From positions 1,137,012-1,201,011 of the forward strand of contig VZRN01006818.1 in the NCBI GenBank assembly GCA_013397935.1: a DNA stretch of 64,000 bases, in the 5' to 3' direction. Shown piece by piece: positions 53,400 through 64,000 of this stretch (its first letter is position 1; each line of letters starts with the position of its first letter). The stretch is from Dasyornis broadbenti. Its lineage: Eukaryota; Chordata; Aves; Passeriformes; Dasyornithidae. The notes beneath the pieces are model-generated. The model was not told the DNA's origin and searched no databases. It was given only the letters and a program-made list of their open reading frames with translations. The translations under genes were made by a program, and so were the position numbers.

Positions 53400-53733
53400 G
53401 GACATTCGAATTCACCAGCACAGGATGTCTCCTCTCTGTTGTTTATCTCCGTCATAGCTACATTTAACACCGGCTGCAGGCTAGCCCACAGGGTGGGTCA
53501 AGGATCGACATCGGCGACCCTATCGGCTGCCTTGCCTGAGTGCAGAGCAGCTCTCCACATGGGGTAGCAGCTTGCTACTTTCCCTGTGTGAGGGATCTGC
53601 ACCTTGGGTCTGCCTCGGTGGCAGCGAGGCAGAGGCACCTGTTTGCTCACTGAGCTATCAGGCGGCCTTCAGCACTGATTGTCGTCCTGCCTGGCCACGC
53701 CGGGCCAGCGAAGTGGTCAGCAGCAGCGCGACA

Positions 53734-53739
53734 TAAACC
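53734..53739 (+). repeat. target-site duplication, right copy (TAAACC)
   Basis: Exact copy of 52815-52820, directly after the terminal ACA of the LTR. Confidence 0.8.
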
Positions 53740-55613
53740 CATAGTTCAGCCCAGCTAAAGGCCTTTGGGGCAGTATCTAATTGGTTTGATATATCAATTA
53801 ACCTGTCCATTTAAATGTTCAGATCCAATTTACTTCATTTGTTCTCAATTTTCCAGAGCTGGAGAAGATGTATGGAGCAGGCTGTAAAGTCCCAACAACA
53901 AAGGAATGATGGATGATCTGCACATCTTGTGGCCTTTTTCTGAAATTTCCATGATTCTTGGTAAGCTCAGAAACTATCAGTAAGCTCTTTGTTCAAACCA
54001 GAGTTGTCCTTTCTGTTTTTTCTTTGGCAGTGGCTAGCACTGTGAAGCCAGGGGTATCTGGGAGAGTTGCTGTCAGACTGCAAGCAATGCAGAACAATTA
54101 TTAATGGTGCTGTTGGAGTAATTTTCTACATTTCAACTCAAGGATTGATCTAAATTACCATCTGACCTACATAAGGTTCTATGGTACCTAGCAGGAGCCA
54201 GGAAGGACTGCTGGCAAATTGCCTGACTTTTGACTGTCTCCTCTACTCCACTAAAGCAGCTTAGAGCAGTTTGTCCTCATAGCTGCATCTGAAATAAAAA
54301 TTGTCCTCTTTTTATTCTTTATTTTTCTCTCAAGAAGCCCTCAAGTCATGCATTTTTTTGGATGGGATGGATAAAACTTGCATTACCAACTACTCAAATT
54401 TGTTTCACTAGTGAAAATATGTGAGAACATAGATTTTAAAATTTAAAAGCGTCCATCTCCTTTCATCTTTGTTTTCTTTTTCATGTGAGGAATTACACCT
54501 AGATACCTGTGAAGATCCTCTACAATTAGGAGACAAGCTGTCCTCTTAGAAATAGCAGATTATGAGCATAAGGAGGGTGGGTACTTCATAATTTCAAGCT
54601 ATGTTTCAGCTAATGCACACTGAGAAATCTTTCCATCTCACAGAATGAGGGCCTAGAGAGGGTTAGAAAAAGACAAATGGTCTCTAATATCCCTTACTGA
54701 CTCTTATTTTACTTATGCCTGGACAATTTGCAATACTGGGAGCATTAGGTTTGCAGGAGCAAGGGCAACAGCATAACACTTTAATATCTTAAGAAAGTTA
54801 AGAAGCAAATGCCATTCCTCTAAAACAATTTCTCAAAGTGGAGGTATATATAGGCACAGCTTGATTACAGCCTCTGCAGATTTCTTAAGCAGAGTTTTTC
54901 AACCACCAGACTGGTTAGAGAGAGTATATTTTGTCTTCTCTTTTGTCCTGTTGTTCTTCTTCTACTTATTTTTGCATCTAATGATTCGTGTCTCCAGTTC
55001 TGAGGTGCTGATCCTTTACTCATGAGGAGAAAATTAGACTGAACTTTCTGAGAGGTGTCATCAAAATATATAAGCAGGAGAGTTCCAGATACAGCAAGGT
55101 CTATGGTGCAGCTGGCAGTAGGAGGATTGAGCTCAACCCAATGCCTTTGTTGTATTCCCTGGCACAGGCTGGACCTTCCAGGGCCTCATGCTCTCCTTCA
55201 GCTGACTGCCAAATTTTGAGCGCCTGTGCAGTAAGATGTGGCCACGGCACCTGGCCTCAGCCATGATCTTCCCAAGCCTTTGTTCATGCTTTGCTCCCTC
55301 TTAGGGAAATGGAGCTGCCCATCCCAGAGCTGGATTTACCCTGTTGGGTGGGTATGTACCCACCCACTAACCCAGCTGGTTCCATCCTTGCTTACCAAAA
55401 CTGGTGTCTGCCTGATTGGATGGAGAAGGGAAGCCTGCATAGTCAGGCTATGGAACCTCTAGAGCACCTGAACCTCCAACACAGGATGGAGGTGCAAAGT
55501 CTCTTCTCTTTTGCCTTAAGCTTTCATCAGCCTGGCTCTGTCCCTAGAGCTTTTATGGCCTTTGCCAACACAAAGTCCTCATGGAAAAGAAGGAGAGGTG
55601 TATGGAGAGAATG

Positions 55614-55628
55614 TTTTTTTTTTTTTTT
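55614..55628. repeat. T15 homopolymer
   Basis: Fifteen T on the plus strand. It lies inside the 174-codon open frame as a phenylalanine run, which speaks against that frame being a conserved coding sequence. Confidence 0.95.
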
Positions 55629-55680
55629 AAAACTGTCCTGCAGTTTCAGGATTTGGGCTGGCATTAGACAAAATATTGGA

Positions 55681-55702
55681 CTAAATATTAATCTAAATAT
55701 TA
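55681..55702. repeat. 10-bp direct repeat, period 12
   Basis: CTAAATATTA occurs at 55681-55690 and 55693-55702, separated by AT. A local AT-rich duplication. Confidence 0.85.
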
Positions 55703-57951
55703 GTAACACTGTTTGGCATTTTCCTCAGAAAGCCTGTGTAGCAGTAGAGATAGGTAAAGCTGGTAGCCACAGTGGATGCAGGAGGCAACAGCTGGCAAAT
55801 TCTGACAATGGTTGACAATGACTGGCAGGCCATTTTTATCTCAAGCTGCAAACAGACTGGAGTATCCTAATTAATAGCCTCGTGGGCCTTAGCACAAAGC
55901 ACAATGATAATCCTTCTCAGGCACTAAAATAGTCCTCTTCATTATAATCATCTAAGCGCAAAAATACCTCAAACATTAATTTTATTTCCATCCTATTTAT
56001 GTTGAGGTTTTTTTCAAAATTCCATTCAGATTGGTAGGATTATTCTTCTTATGTGATTTTAAGGCCAGGATCTTAACATTCACTCAGGAACTGACAGACA
56101 CCTTGGTGCTAAGATAACTCCTAGTGTACTTAAGTAGTTGCCTTCTTACGACAGCCTATATGTGGTAGGAATTACTGTAATAAACCCACATGACAAAGTA
56201 GGTTATACGCCAGTGAACTGTAGGGACAGGAGGATTAGAGGCATTAGAAATACCTAGGTCCTCCTTTTTTCCTGTGCCACAGTATTCTGAGTTTCCTTTG
56301 GCCTTAGGTACTGAAGTACAAATGTTTACATATACGGAAGTAGATGTCAGGGAAATAAGGGGTGCAGTAGTTTGTATTTCTCCTTGGAGGTAAGGACACA
56401 GCAGATGTTTGGATTTCACATGTCTACTGACTAGAAGAAGACACTTGTGTTTAGCCACAGAAATATCAGTGTTATGGTCCTCTCCGCTTTCCATGTTTCT
56501 ACTGTATCATCTTGTTACGTGTTTCCATCTGATCTTATCTTTGCATCTGTATCCCATTCCATCTGCTTTATAAGGACCACAATTTGCAAAGGAAAAGTTT
56601 TGCAAGAGTTTCTGGCATACAGGAAAAGCAGTTTACATGCTCATCAAGGAAAACAAGGATCTCTCAGTACTCACGTATGCTATGTTTTCATCCTCTATAA
56701 CTCTTCTCATCAGATTGGACTAAGAGCTTACAAAGAGCTGCAAAATACTATTTTAGAACTGCAAAGTACTGTTTCTAGACACTACATTTGGGCTGTTAAG
56801 AGAACTACAAATTCATCTGAACAGTAATATTTTGAAGACTTTTCCCCACCTTTTACTTTGAATTATTTTTTATTTCAAATACAGAAAAAGCAAACAGCAG
56901 AAGATGGTGCAGAAGAAGGATGCTAGAACGGAGGCTGAAAAATCTATGACTTTGAAGTTCAATGTCTTTGAAGTAGTACTAAACAGCAGTAGTTCATGTC
57001 AGTATCTTAAAAAATCTGTTGTTTAACTCTTTATGTGGTATTCTATTTTTGCTAGCAAAAATAAGAATACAGGCTGCCAGGGAACATTCATGCAAAACTG
57101 TGTTGCTAAATACTGTTTTCTAGTTTTTGTCCCATCTCAATTCCCTTTAATTTCTCTTCTAAAATTTGAAATTACTCTGTTGTTTCATGGCAGCTGTAAT
57201 CTTTTCATTTGGTAATTTTTTTTCTTTTTTCTTTTTCAAAGGAAACACATTAATTTCTAGTTTACTTTCCCCCCTCTTTTATTCATCAATATTTTGAGGA
57301 GAATACATTTTTTACAGCCAGTATTTTCAACGTAAACTTGGACTGATGTATGATGTATGAGTTATGAGTAAGTCTTTAAGGACTATTGACAACTCCAGCC
57401 TAAGTGTCAAAGCAGACCAAACACTGATTATTGGATTTTTGTGGCAAAATATATATCATAAATACATAATACAATAAAATTACATCATTTTAAGATATGT
57501 TGGACTTCTAATCACCATTAGCATAGGTGAGAATAAAAGCTACAATGGAAAGGAAGCTACCCTAGAGTTAAAAGATTTTATTCCTAGTACAAAAAAGTAT
57601 ACGTGGAATTAGGCAAAACCAGATCGTATCAAATTATTATTGTGCCTTTTTTAATTGTTATTTTGAGGGACTCTTTGCTGGAGGTAGCGTATTTGCTTTC
57701 AACAATATCATGTAACCTTCATAAAGCCTCAGTTGTAGAATAAAGATACTGCCTGATGACCTTAGCTTTTGGAGCATTCAGGAAAGATTACCAGTTCTGT
57801 TTCATGAACATCATAGTATTTGAATGGGAGAATTAGCAAATATTATTACATTGGATCCTATTGTCTCAGAAACCCAAGTAAAAAAAGCTAACCCATCAGT
57901 TCTTTGCTATTTCAGACTCCTAATTTTCTGCATAAGTATCAATTTAGGTGC

Positions 57952-57968
57952 NNNNNNNNNNNNNNNNN
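57952..57968. other. assembly gap (17 N)
   Basis: Seventeen undetermined bases. The left flank (57931-57951) and right flank (57971-57990) carry nearly the same sequence, CATAAG(T)ATCAATTTAGGTGC, differing by one base. This pattern suggests the contig ends overlap and the gap is not real. The open frame spanning it (57824-58066) is meaningless. Confidence 0.97.
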
Positions 57969-57991
57969 GGCATAAGATCAATTTAGGTGCC

Positions 57992-58014
57992 TTTTTTTTT
58001 TTTTTTTTTTTTTT
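57992..58014. repeat. T23 homopolymer beside the gap
   Basis: Twenty-three T directly after the duplicated flank. This is the longest homopolymer in the window and the probable reason the assembly broke here. Confidence 0.95.
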
Positions 58015-58418
58015 CTGCAGGGGAAAAAAAGTCCTACAGAACATGACTCTACATCTCACTGTTTAGTCCAGCTTTTATGTTCTGTTTTTGAAAAGATAGA
58101 TGACCATTGTACTAGAACATGGTATCGTCTTTTGAGCTTAGTAACCTACAGGTTTTTACTTAATTCTGCACTAAACAAATTGTACACTGTTCTGTTAGCT
58201 TCTTAATTTGATTCAAATATGCCCTTAAGAAAAAGATATGAGGCTATGCTTGAAAATTATGATTGAAAATGTATTTGAACATGAAAATGCCTCATTATCT
58301 ATGATGTTGTTTCTGAGTAATAATGGTTAAACAATAAATCACTGAAGTCATATATTAAGTTGATTCTTGATATACTGATTAAATACATGTTTACCTCTGT
58401 GAAGAAATTTAGATACAC

Positions 58419-58973
58419 CTCTACTCTGCTCTTGTGAGACGCCATCTGAAGTATCATCTTCTAGGTCCCGTAGTGTAACAAGGACATAGTCTTGCTTGAG
58501 AGGGCCCAGAGGGGGGCCATGAAGATGACCCAAAGGCTGGAGCACCTCTCCTACACAGACAGGCTGAGAGAGTTGGGGCTGTTCATCCTGGAGAAGAGAA
58601 GGCTCTGGAGAGACCTTAGAGCACCTTCCAGTACCTGATGGGGGATACGAGAGAGCTGGAGAAGGACTTGTTACAAGGGCCTGGAGTGATCAGACAAGGG
58701 GGAATGGCTCTAAACTGAAAGAGAGTAGGTTTAGATTAGGTATTGGAGAGAAATTCATGACCCTGAGGGTGGTGAGGCACTGGAACAGGGTCCCCAGAGA
58801 AGTTGTGGACGTCCCATCTCTGGAAGCGTTCAAGGCTGGGCTGGATGGTGCTCTGAGCAACCTGGTCCAGTGGAAGGTGCCCCTGCCCAGAGCAGGGAGT
58901 TTGAATAGATGATCTTGAAGGTCCTTTGCACCCCCAAACATTCTATGATTCAGCAATTCCATGATTTTATGAT
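58419..58973 (+). mobile_element. CR1 LINE, 5'-truncated 3' end
   Basis: Begins near CTCTACTCTGCTCTTGTGAG, in the last part of the CR1 reverse-transcriptase reading frame. It runs through GCTGGAGCACCTCTCCTA, GGCTGAGAGAGTTGGGGCTG, GAGGGTGGTGAGGCACTGGA, GGGCTGGATGGTGCTCTGAG and AGATGATCTTGAAGGTCC. It ends with four tail octamers at 58940-58971 (ATTCTATG, ATTCAGCA, ATTCCATG, ATTTTATG) plus AT. The copy has many substitutions and small indels, so no reading frame survives; the minus-strand frame at 58690-58962 is antisense noise. It cannot be mobile by itself, since nearly all of ORF1 and ORF2 is missing. The 5' limit is approximate. Confidence 0.95.
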
Positions 58974-59272
58974 AACCACTACATTAAAAATTATTCACAT
59001 GGTCTCAGTAGGGTTTATAGGACCTAATTCTTGCTCCACTTAAATCTGTAACTAAACTTCATTAAATTTCACAAGTGTAAGTCTGATTTTGCAATATATT
59101 ATAATATTTGAGTCTTCTCCTGTTAGCATTTTTATGCATGCAACTGAATTTCTTCCATAAAATTATAAAAAGAATGTTCTAAGAAACTGAACAGCTTTCT
59201 CCTAAGGAGAACCACTACTTGACTTCAGCAATACTGTTACTAGTTGAAGGAAGGATTTTGGGATTTTGCAGA

Positions 59273-59304
59273 TTTTTTTTTTTTTCTTTTCTTTTTTTCT
59301 TTTT
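59273..59304. repeat. T-rich tract with C interruptions
   Basis: T13 followed by TTTTC-type units. The lysine-rich stretch in the minus-strand frame 59202-59426 is this tract translated. Confidence 0.9.
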
Positions 59305-61781
59305 GTGCAAGCAACAGATACAACTTTTTCACAAAGTCTGAAAATCATCAGACTTAGTTTGGTTAACTTGGCACCTGCCCTATTGTGTCTATTCATTTCC
59401 CTTGTTTCATTGAAGAGACAATTCAACTGAAGTCTTCATCTTTCAGAATACATAACTAAACATTAACAACTATTGCACAAAGGAAAAGTCACATCTCTTC
59501 CTTGATTAAGGTTCTTTGAAGCAACACTAGTGTTGATTAAGATGTCCCAAAGCTCATTTTCTATGCTTGACCACAAACTGACAGGAACTCAGACTCCAAC
59601 GGAGTTATGTCCACCAGCCCAGCTCCTTGGCTGACTGCTCACAGTGACAGCTCTTGACATTTTGACCTTGGATAAGCTCCTTCTGCCCATTGAAAACCAT
59701 CTGGAGGTATATCTTCCTGTGGATTATCTGAGCCTACAGCTACACCTGATATCTGATCCTCCTTCAGGACAACTTGAAAGTGTTTCTCAGTGTCAGAAAG
59801 CCATGACAATGTGAACAACAACTCCAATAATAGGACAGTGTCTGCAAGCATGCAAGTTTTCAATATCTCTTATAAGCAGAATGGCAAAATACAACCATTC
59901 TGTACAGTTCTAGGCTAGTTTGTTGGATCTGGGGTTTCAAAAAGTATTTTAAAAATATGCCTGGTGCCTTTTTTCAGCTTCTTCACTAAAAATCACTTGG
60001 AATTGAGGCTGCAAAAATAGTGAAAGTTATTTTGTTCCCGGAGAGAGAAGAGGAAAGAGCCTAGCCTTACCAGTCTCTCACTAAGAAGCATCTCCAAGAG
60101 TTATCAGCCAGACCTAGGGGTAGTGAGAAGGAATTGGTCAAAACAGTTAAAGTTGGAAAAATATGTGGGTTGGGACCTAGGTGTCTGGCCTGGCATTTGC
60201 CTGGGTGCAAAGACCCTCCAGCTGCTTCCTCTGTGTGGACAGTGCAGCTAATGGGGAAATTTCCAGTCTTGCCCTATTCCTACAAATCCCTCTGACTACA
60301 GGCACTCCTCCCTCTTGCCCATCAGGTCCTTCCTATGCAAGCCACATCTGCAATCGGGAGCCCAAAAACGCCGCAGTTTCCTCTCTCGTCTCCTTTGCCT
60401 TTTTAGTATGGTTATCCAGTTATCAGGGAGTCTCTCTGGGCTTCAGCTGCAGGTTGGATATAAACTCCAGGTTTACAAGAAAACTAAGCAAGTTTAGTAA
60501 ACAGAAGGTATTATTTATACCATCTGCACTTTAAATGTCATTTTGAGTGGTTCAGGAAAGGTCACCTAAGACTGGCAGTCCAAGACCAAGCCTATATGTA
60601 TGCAAGATTTTAGTGCATTTAATCATGGGGTACATAAAATTTACACCATCCTACTTCTAAGATGGTGCATTTCATTATCAACCTTTTGCCAATGTAACCT
60701 CTAAGAAAGTCAGTTTGTTACTGACACAGCAAATCCAATTATGCAGTATGTTCTCTTTGGAGAGGTCATTTTCAATATGGACTTTAAAACTGGACAAAGC
60801 CTCACTGATAAAGTAAAAGTTTAAGCTTTTAAAATATTTCTGTGTTATCTTACATACAAACATAAACACAAGAATATTCATATATGCTTGGTTTCTACAG
60901 TTTGTAAAAACATTTCCTACTAACTTTTGTAAAAGTTACAAAGGAGAAGGATGTGATGATTCATTATTCAGTTATATTTTTAGGAGGTAAAACGTATGAT
61001 TTTTTTTTTCTGTATAATGTTTTGTGGACTAATGTTGAAATATATAGGTGTGATCCCATGTCTATACATATAATCTCTAGTCTAGACCCTGTCTAGCCAA
61101 CTAACTGAAGACACCTGATGGGAAGCATAGTGGGAATCAAACAAAACTACATTTTGAATTTTTTTTGTTTCAAGATGTGGTCTACAGGGATACTTCTTTT
61201 TGTTTAGCCTTATTGATCATAATATGATTCAAAGAAATCTCCAGCCACAAGAAGATGAAATAGTACAATGAAATGGAAATGAGAAACAAAAATTTTAATT
61301 TGTGAAATACACTATTAGCATATTTTATCAAGCAATGACGTTTAATATCTTTCAACCTCAAGGTTTTAGGCTTACGTCACTTACTTTCAGAGCACAGCAG
61401 AATTATTCTAACTGTAATGTGTTTTCTGCTGGAAATTTTGTTGTCCCTTAACACCTACATTTGACGGATGGAAAAATTATCTTCTGGGACTTTGAAATCA
61501 ATGCAGACAAACTCTTCCATGTAATTTTAATCATCAGTGAGATTTTTAAGTCTTACCTTACAATAATAAAAATATTTACAGATTACATACATAAAAATAT
61601 CACTATAAGAAAAAGATCTCAAAGAAATATCCAAGTGAATTGTGAGGAAATAATTCCAAATACGAAATCTTTAATCTAACACCTATTGAACTCAATAAAA
61701 GGTAAACAAAATAAAATGTATATAAAAGGCTAAATTAACTAAATCATTCTAATCTGTACATGCAATACTGTGTCTTTATAA

Positions 61782-61816
61782 TTTGCCAGTCGATTTGTGA
61801 AAGTACGACTGGCAGA
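61782..61816. repeat. hairpin with an 11-bp stem and 13-base loop
   Basis: TTTGCCAGTCG (61782-61792) pairs with CGACTGGCAGA (61806-61816), all Watson-Crick except one G-T pair. The loop is 61793-61805. No T-run follows and no known RNA family is evident. Confidence 0.75.
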
Positions 61817-64000
61817 GTTTGTCACCTGTTTATACTCCCAAACTCAGAGGGTCAGTATTACAGGCTGTGACAAGCAAAGGAAGTGGAGATTTCTTTCCTC
61901 CGTTTTTAAAGAAAACTTTCCTGAATTTCAATCCTAGGCACATATCACCACTTTAGACATTTTTCTTCATATTACAGTCGATGCCTCAGCAATGTTAATA
62001 AATCAAATGAAATTAAGAAGGAAGCAACAAAAGTAGAGTTAATATATCAACACAATTACTGATAAGAATTACACCATATGTACCACATTGGTTATCAACA
62101 AAAAACCCACTATTCTGAACCATGTCATCTAAAGCACAGTAGATAGATTGTTTTACATTCTTGTAATTATGAACAAAATAACATTTCCACCACCAGAAGT
62201 TTTGTAAAACAGTGTACATTATTCCTCAAGGTACACAAGAAATATTTAGCAAGAGCTTCTACATACCCTGTCCCTTGCACAGTATCAGGCCATCAGATAC
62301 ACGTGGTTTCAGATTTTTAAGTTTTTATATAAACAGATTACACAGCCTGAAACATCTTTCATATAGAGGGATGGACCTTCATTCTGGATGCTCTCTCACA
62401 GTCCCTACTACCCAACAGAATAACAAATAGTGTTGTAGAAATTATCCTTAATGGTGAAGGAAAAATCCCCTGGAACATCTGCTTTCAGAGCTGTCAGTTT
62501 TCAGCACAAACACGTCACAGGAGAAATGAGTGAGGTGGTAGCAGCTCCTTCTCAGCTGCTGGGCTGGCATTCAGCCCCACAAGCTTTGAGGAGGATTTCC
62601 GTACTCATTGCTTTTCTCAGAGCTACGCAGGCAACTCACCTAACCCAGTCTCACCTGGAACTTCACTCAGCTGAGAGATTGATCACCAGGACAAGTCCCT
62701 CAGCTGTCCTTGGAACCAGTGGCTTCCTGTCCAGTAGCCATAGCAGCAACAGAAATGAGGCAGGGGTATGGGAACAAGTTTTTTAGGAACAAAGAAACAG
62801 AAGAAAAGTTAACAAATCTTTTTTAACAAATATCTTCTGCTCAAACTTGTGTCAGAAGGAACTTTAGACTGATTTTATCTGTGAACGGAATAATAAAGAC
62901 TTTTAAAATTAGTAATCACAATCAACCCCAGATAAACTTTCACCCAGCATCAAAGAATGCACCTATCCTTCCATAATGGGACCACAGATAGAAACCCAGG
63001 GCCACATCCATAACTATTTATTCTTCATCTTACGTCTCTTTGCACTCCTTCCTTCAGCTCCCAGCAGTGTCTTTGCACATATAATCAATTCTGTTAAGCT
63101 GAATTGTTATTGACCAGAATATGCCTTCTTTTCCTCTCAGAAAAATCAATGTCAAGTAATAACAATCAGTTCTGAAGCTGAAAATTCTGTCTACTTTAAT
63201 ATTATGGACTCTCACCTTGCACTCAGCTGGAGGCTTCCATCTTCCTACAGAGTACTCTTGAAAAGTCAGAGTGCTATAGTTAGCATCACATACATCACTA
63301 GCTACATTAGTTTGTATTTTATTTCCTAGCAAGCTTCTTTCAGAGATAGTACATGAAAGTATTCATGCTCAGGTTTTAATTTCACTAATGTATGTAAATA
63401 GAGGCATTAGTAATTCAGAAAAAGGTATGGAGGAATTTCACAAAAAAAGTTAGAACCAGTAATATCATTTATACTCCAATACAAAAAATGTATCTTTTAT
63501 ACACTGAAATTTATTCATTTTAGATACGATCTTGAGTAGATAATAATTTCAGAGACTTTTGTGAGTCTTTCAAAAAGAGGTGGTAAATAGCTCTATTCAG
63601 TTTATTCTGAAGACGAAGCAAAACAGCTGCTAATTGATGAGACCACCTAGCAAAAGGAGGAGAGCTTTGTTTTCAGTACATCTGGGATAATCCACAACAC
63701 CTCATGGCATGGCATTATTCACTGCCTGTGTTTGTTTGAACAGAGTTCATAGTTCATTGCAGCTAAATACATTAAATCCATAACTTTCATCTGAAAGCCG
63801 TTCACTTCAATGTAATGTGCTCCTGCTGAAAACACAGCCAGGCAGGCAAAGAGAAATTTTTGTTTGTTCAGAAGTTGTGGGAATCACAAGAGGGGTGTCA
63901 GGCCTTTCTTTTTATCCTCCCTGATAACAATCAAGTGAGGGCTGGAGTCACTTTATAAATAGCAACAGAAAAGCATTTGATCATGGTATCAGCTAACTAA

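Larger units (their letters stand above)
52821..53733 (+). mobile_element. CpG-rich solo LTR of an avian endogenous retrovirus (probably class II)
   Basis: The element starts TGTGGCGG and ends GCGCGACA, giving the standard TGT...ACA LTR ends. It is flanked by exact 6-bp copies of TAAACC. It is 913 bp long. Its sense strand has three ATTGG motifs, a TATA-like TTAAAA and an AATAAA in the right order, so it reads U3-R-U5 on the plus strand. No retroviral coding sequence is present, so this is a solo LTR. It holds about thirty CpG sites while the surrounding DNA has very few, which suggests a fairly recent insertion. The part after AATAAA is over 300 bases, long for a U5. I cannot name the family. 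Open frames crossing it (52822-53004 and 53090-53398 plus; 52515-53015 minus) are not genes. Confidence 0.82.
53740..57951. other. host DNA without a recognisable gene
   Basis: AT-rich. It contains the longest open frame of the window (55291-55815, plus, 174 codons), which begins at TTG and reads through a T15 run, and a 112-codon ATG-initiated minus-strand frame at 56156-56494 that overlaps a 126-codon plus-strand frame. None has a recognised domain. No transposon or RNA gene seen. Confidence 0.5.
58974..64000. other. host DNA without a recognisable gene
   Basis: AT-rich, with GC-richer patches at about 60.18-60.48 kb and 62.46-62.77 kb. A 70-codon ATG frame (59639-59851, minus) with a hydrophobic start and a 111-codon ATG frame (62451-62786, plus) are discussed under findings. 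No transposon, RNA gene or CpG-rich promoter recognised up to the end of the window. Confidence 0.5.

Noticed and set aside
53511..53530. CGGCGACCC string that looked like a retroviral primer-binding site after an LTR end at 53510
   Set aside because: The exact TAAACC duplication places the LTR end at 53733, so this string lies inside the LTR.
55291..55815. 174-codon plus-strand open frame, the longest in the window
   Set aside because: It begins at TTG, reads through a T15 homopolymer and has no recognised domain. A frame of this length is about what chance gives in 64 kb at this composition.
60181..60534. 117-codon plus-strand frame after a CCTAG that could be a splice acceptor
   Set aside because: Starts at GTG, no pyrimidine tract precedes the AG, and no domain is recognised.

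Overview
The window is vertebrate nuclear DNA, almost certainly from a bird. Three fragments of the CR1 LINE end in the typical eight-base 3' tail units of avian CR1. There is also an old LTR of a family that is abundant in neoavian, especially passerine, genomes. The background is AT-rich and poor in CpG. I found no bacterial features: no operons, Shine-Dalgarno sites, CRISPR array or phage genes. I also found no rRNA or tRNA gene and no exon of a gene I can name. The window is best read as intergenic sequence or one very large intron.

Layout. 1-3364 is unannotated host DNA. 3365-3957 is an old, reverse-oriented ERVL-type solo LTR. 3958-36680 is unannotated host DNA with small structured sites: a 19-bp hairpin at 7182-7225, a possible CR1 tail at 8791-8843, a palindrome at 10783-10803, homopolymer and dinucleotide tracts, and an ATGCAT-rich patch near 36.1-36.2 kb. 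CR1 3' ends on the minus strand lie at 36681-36839 and 46065-46193. A compound trinucleotide microsatellite lies at 47081-47165. 52821-53733 is the best-defined element: a CpG-rich solo LTR with TGT...ACA ends and an exact 6-bp target-site duplication. A 17-N assembly gap at 57952-57968 has nearly identical sequence on both sides, followed by a 23-T run. A plus-strand CR1 3' end occupies 58419-58973. The rest is AT-rich host DNA.

The sequence supports no protein-coding gene. At this base composition the three stop codons together occur about once in 15 codons. By my rough estimate, open frames of 110-175 codons are then expected a few times by chance in 64 kb read in six frames. The longest frames match that expectation, and several lie in locally GC-richer patches where stops are rarer. 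A few frames look more protein-like, or sit next to plausible splice sites or start contexts. They are listed as hunches under findings.

I see no clear undescribed system. The observations most worth following are the intact CpG-rich solo LTR, which may act as a promoter; its nested inverted repeats; the 7182-7225 hairpin; the possible terminal exon at 28192-28375; and the likely misassembly at 57.95 kb.
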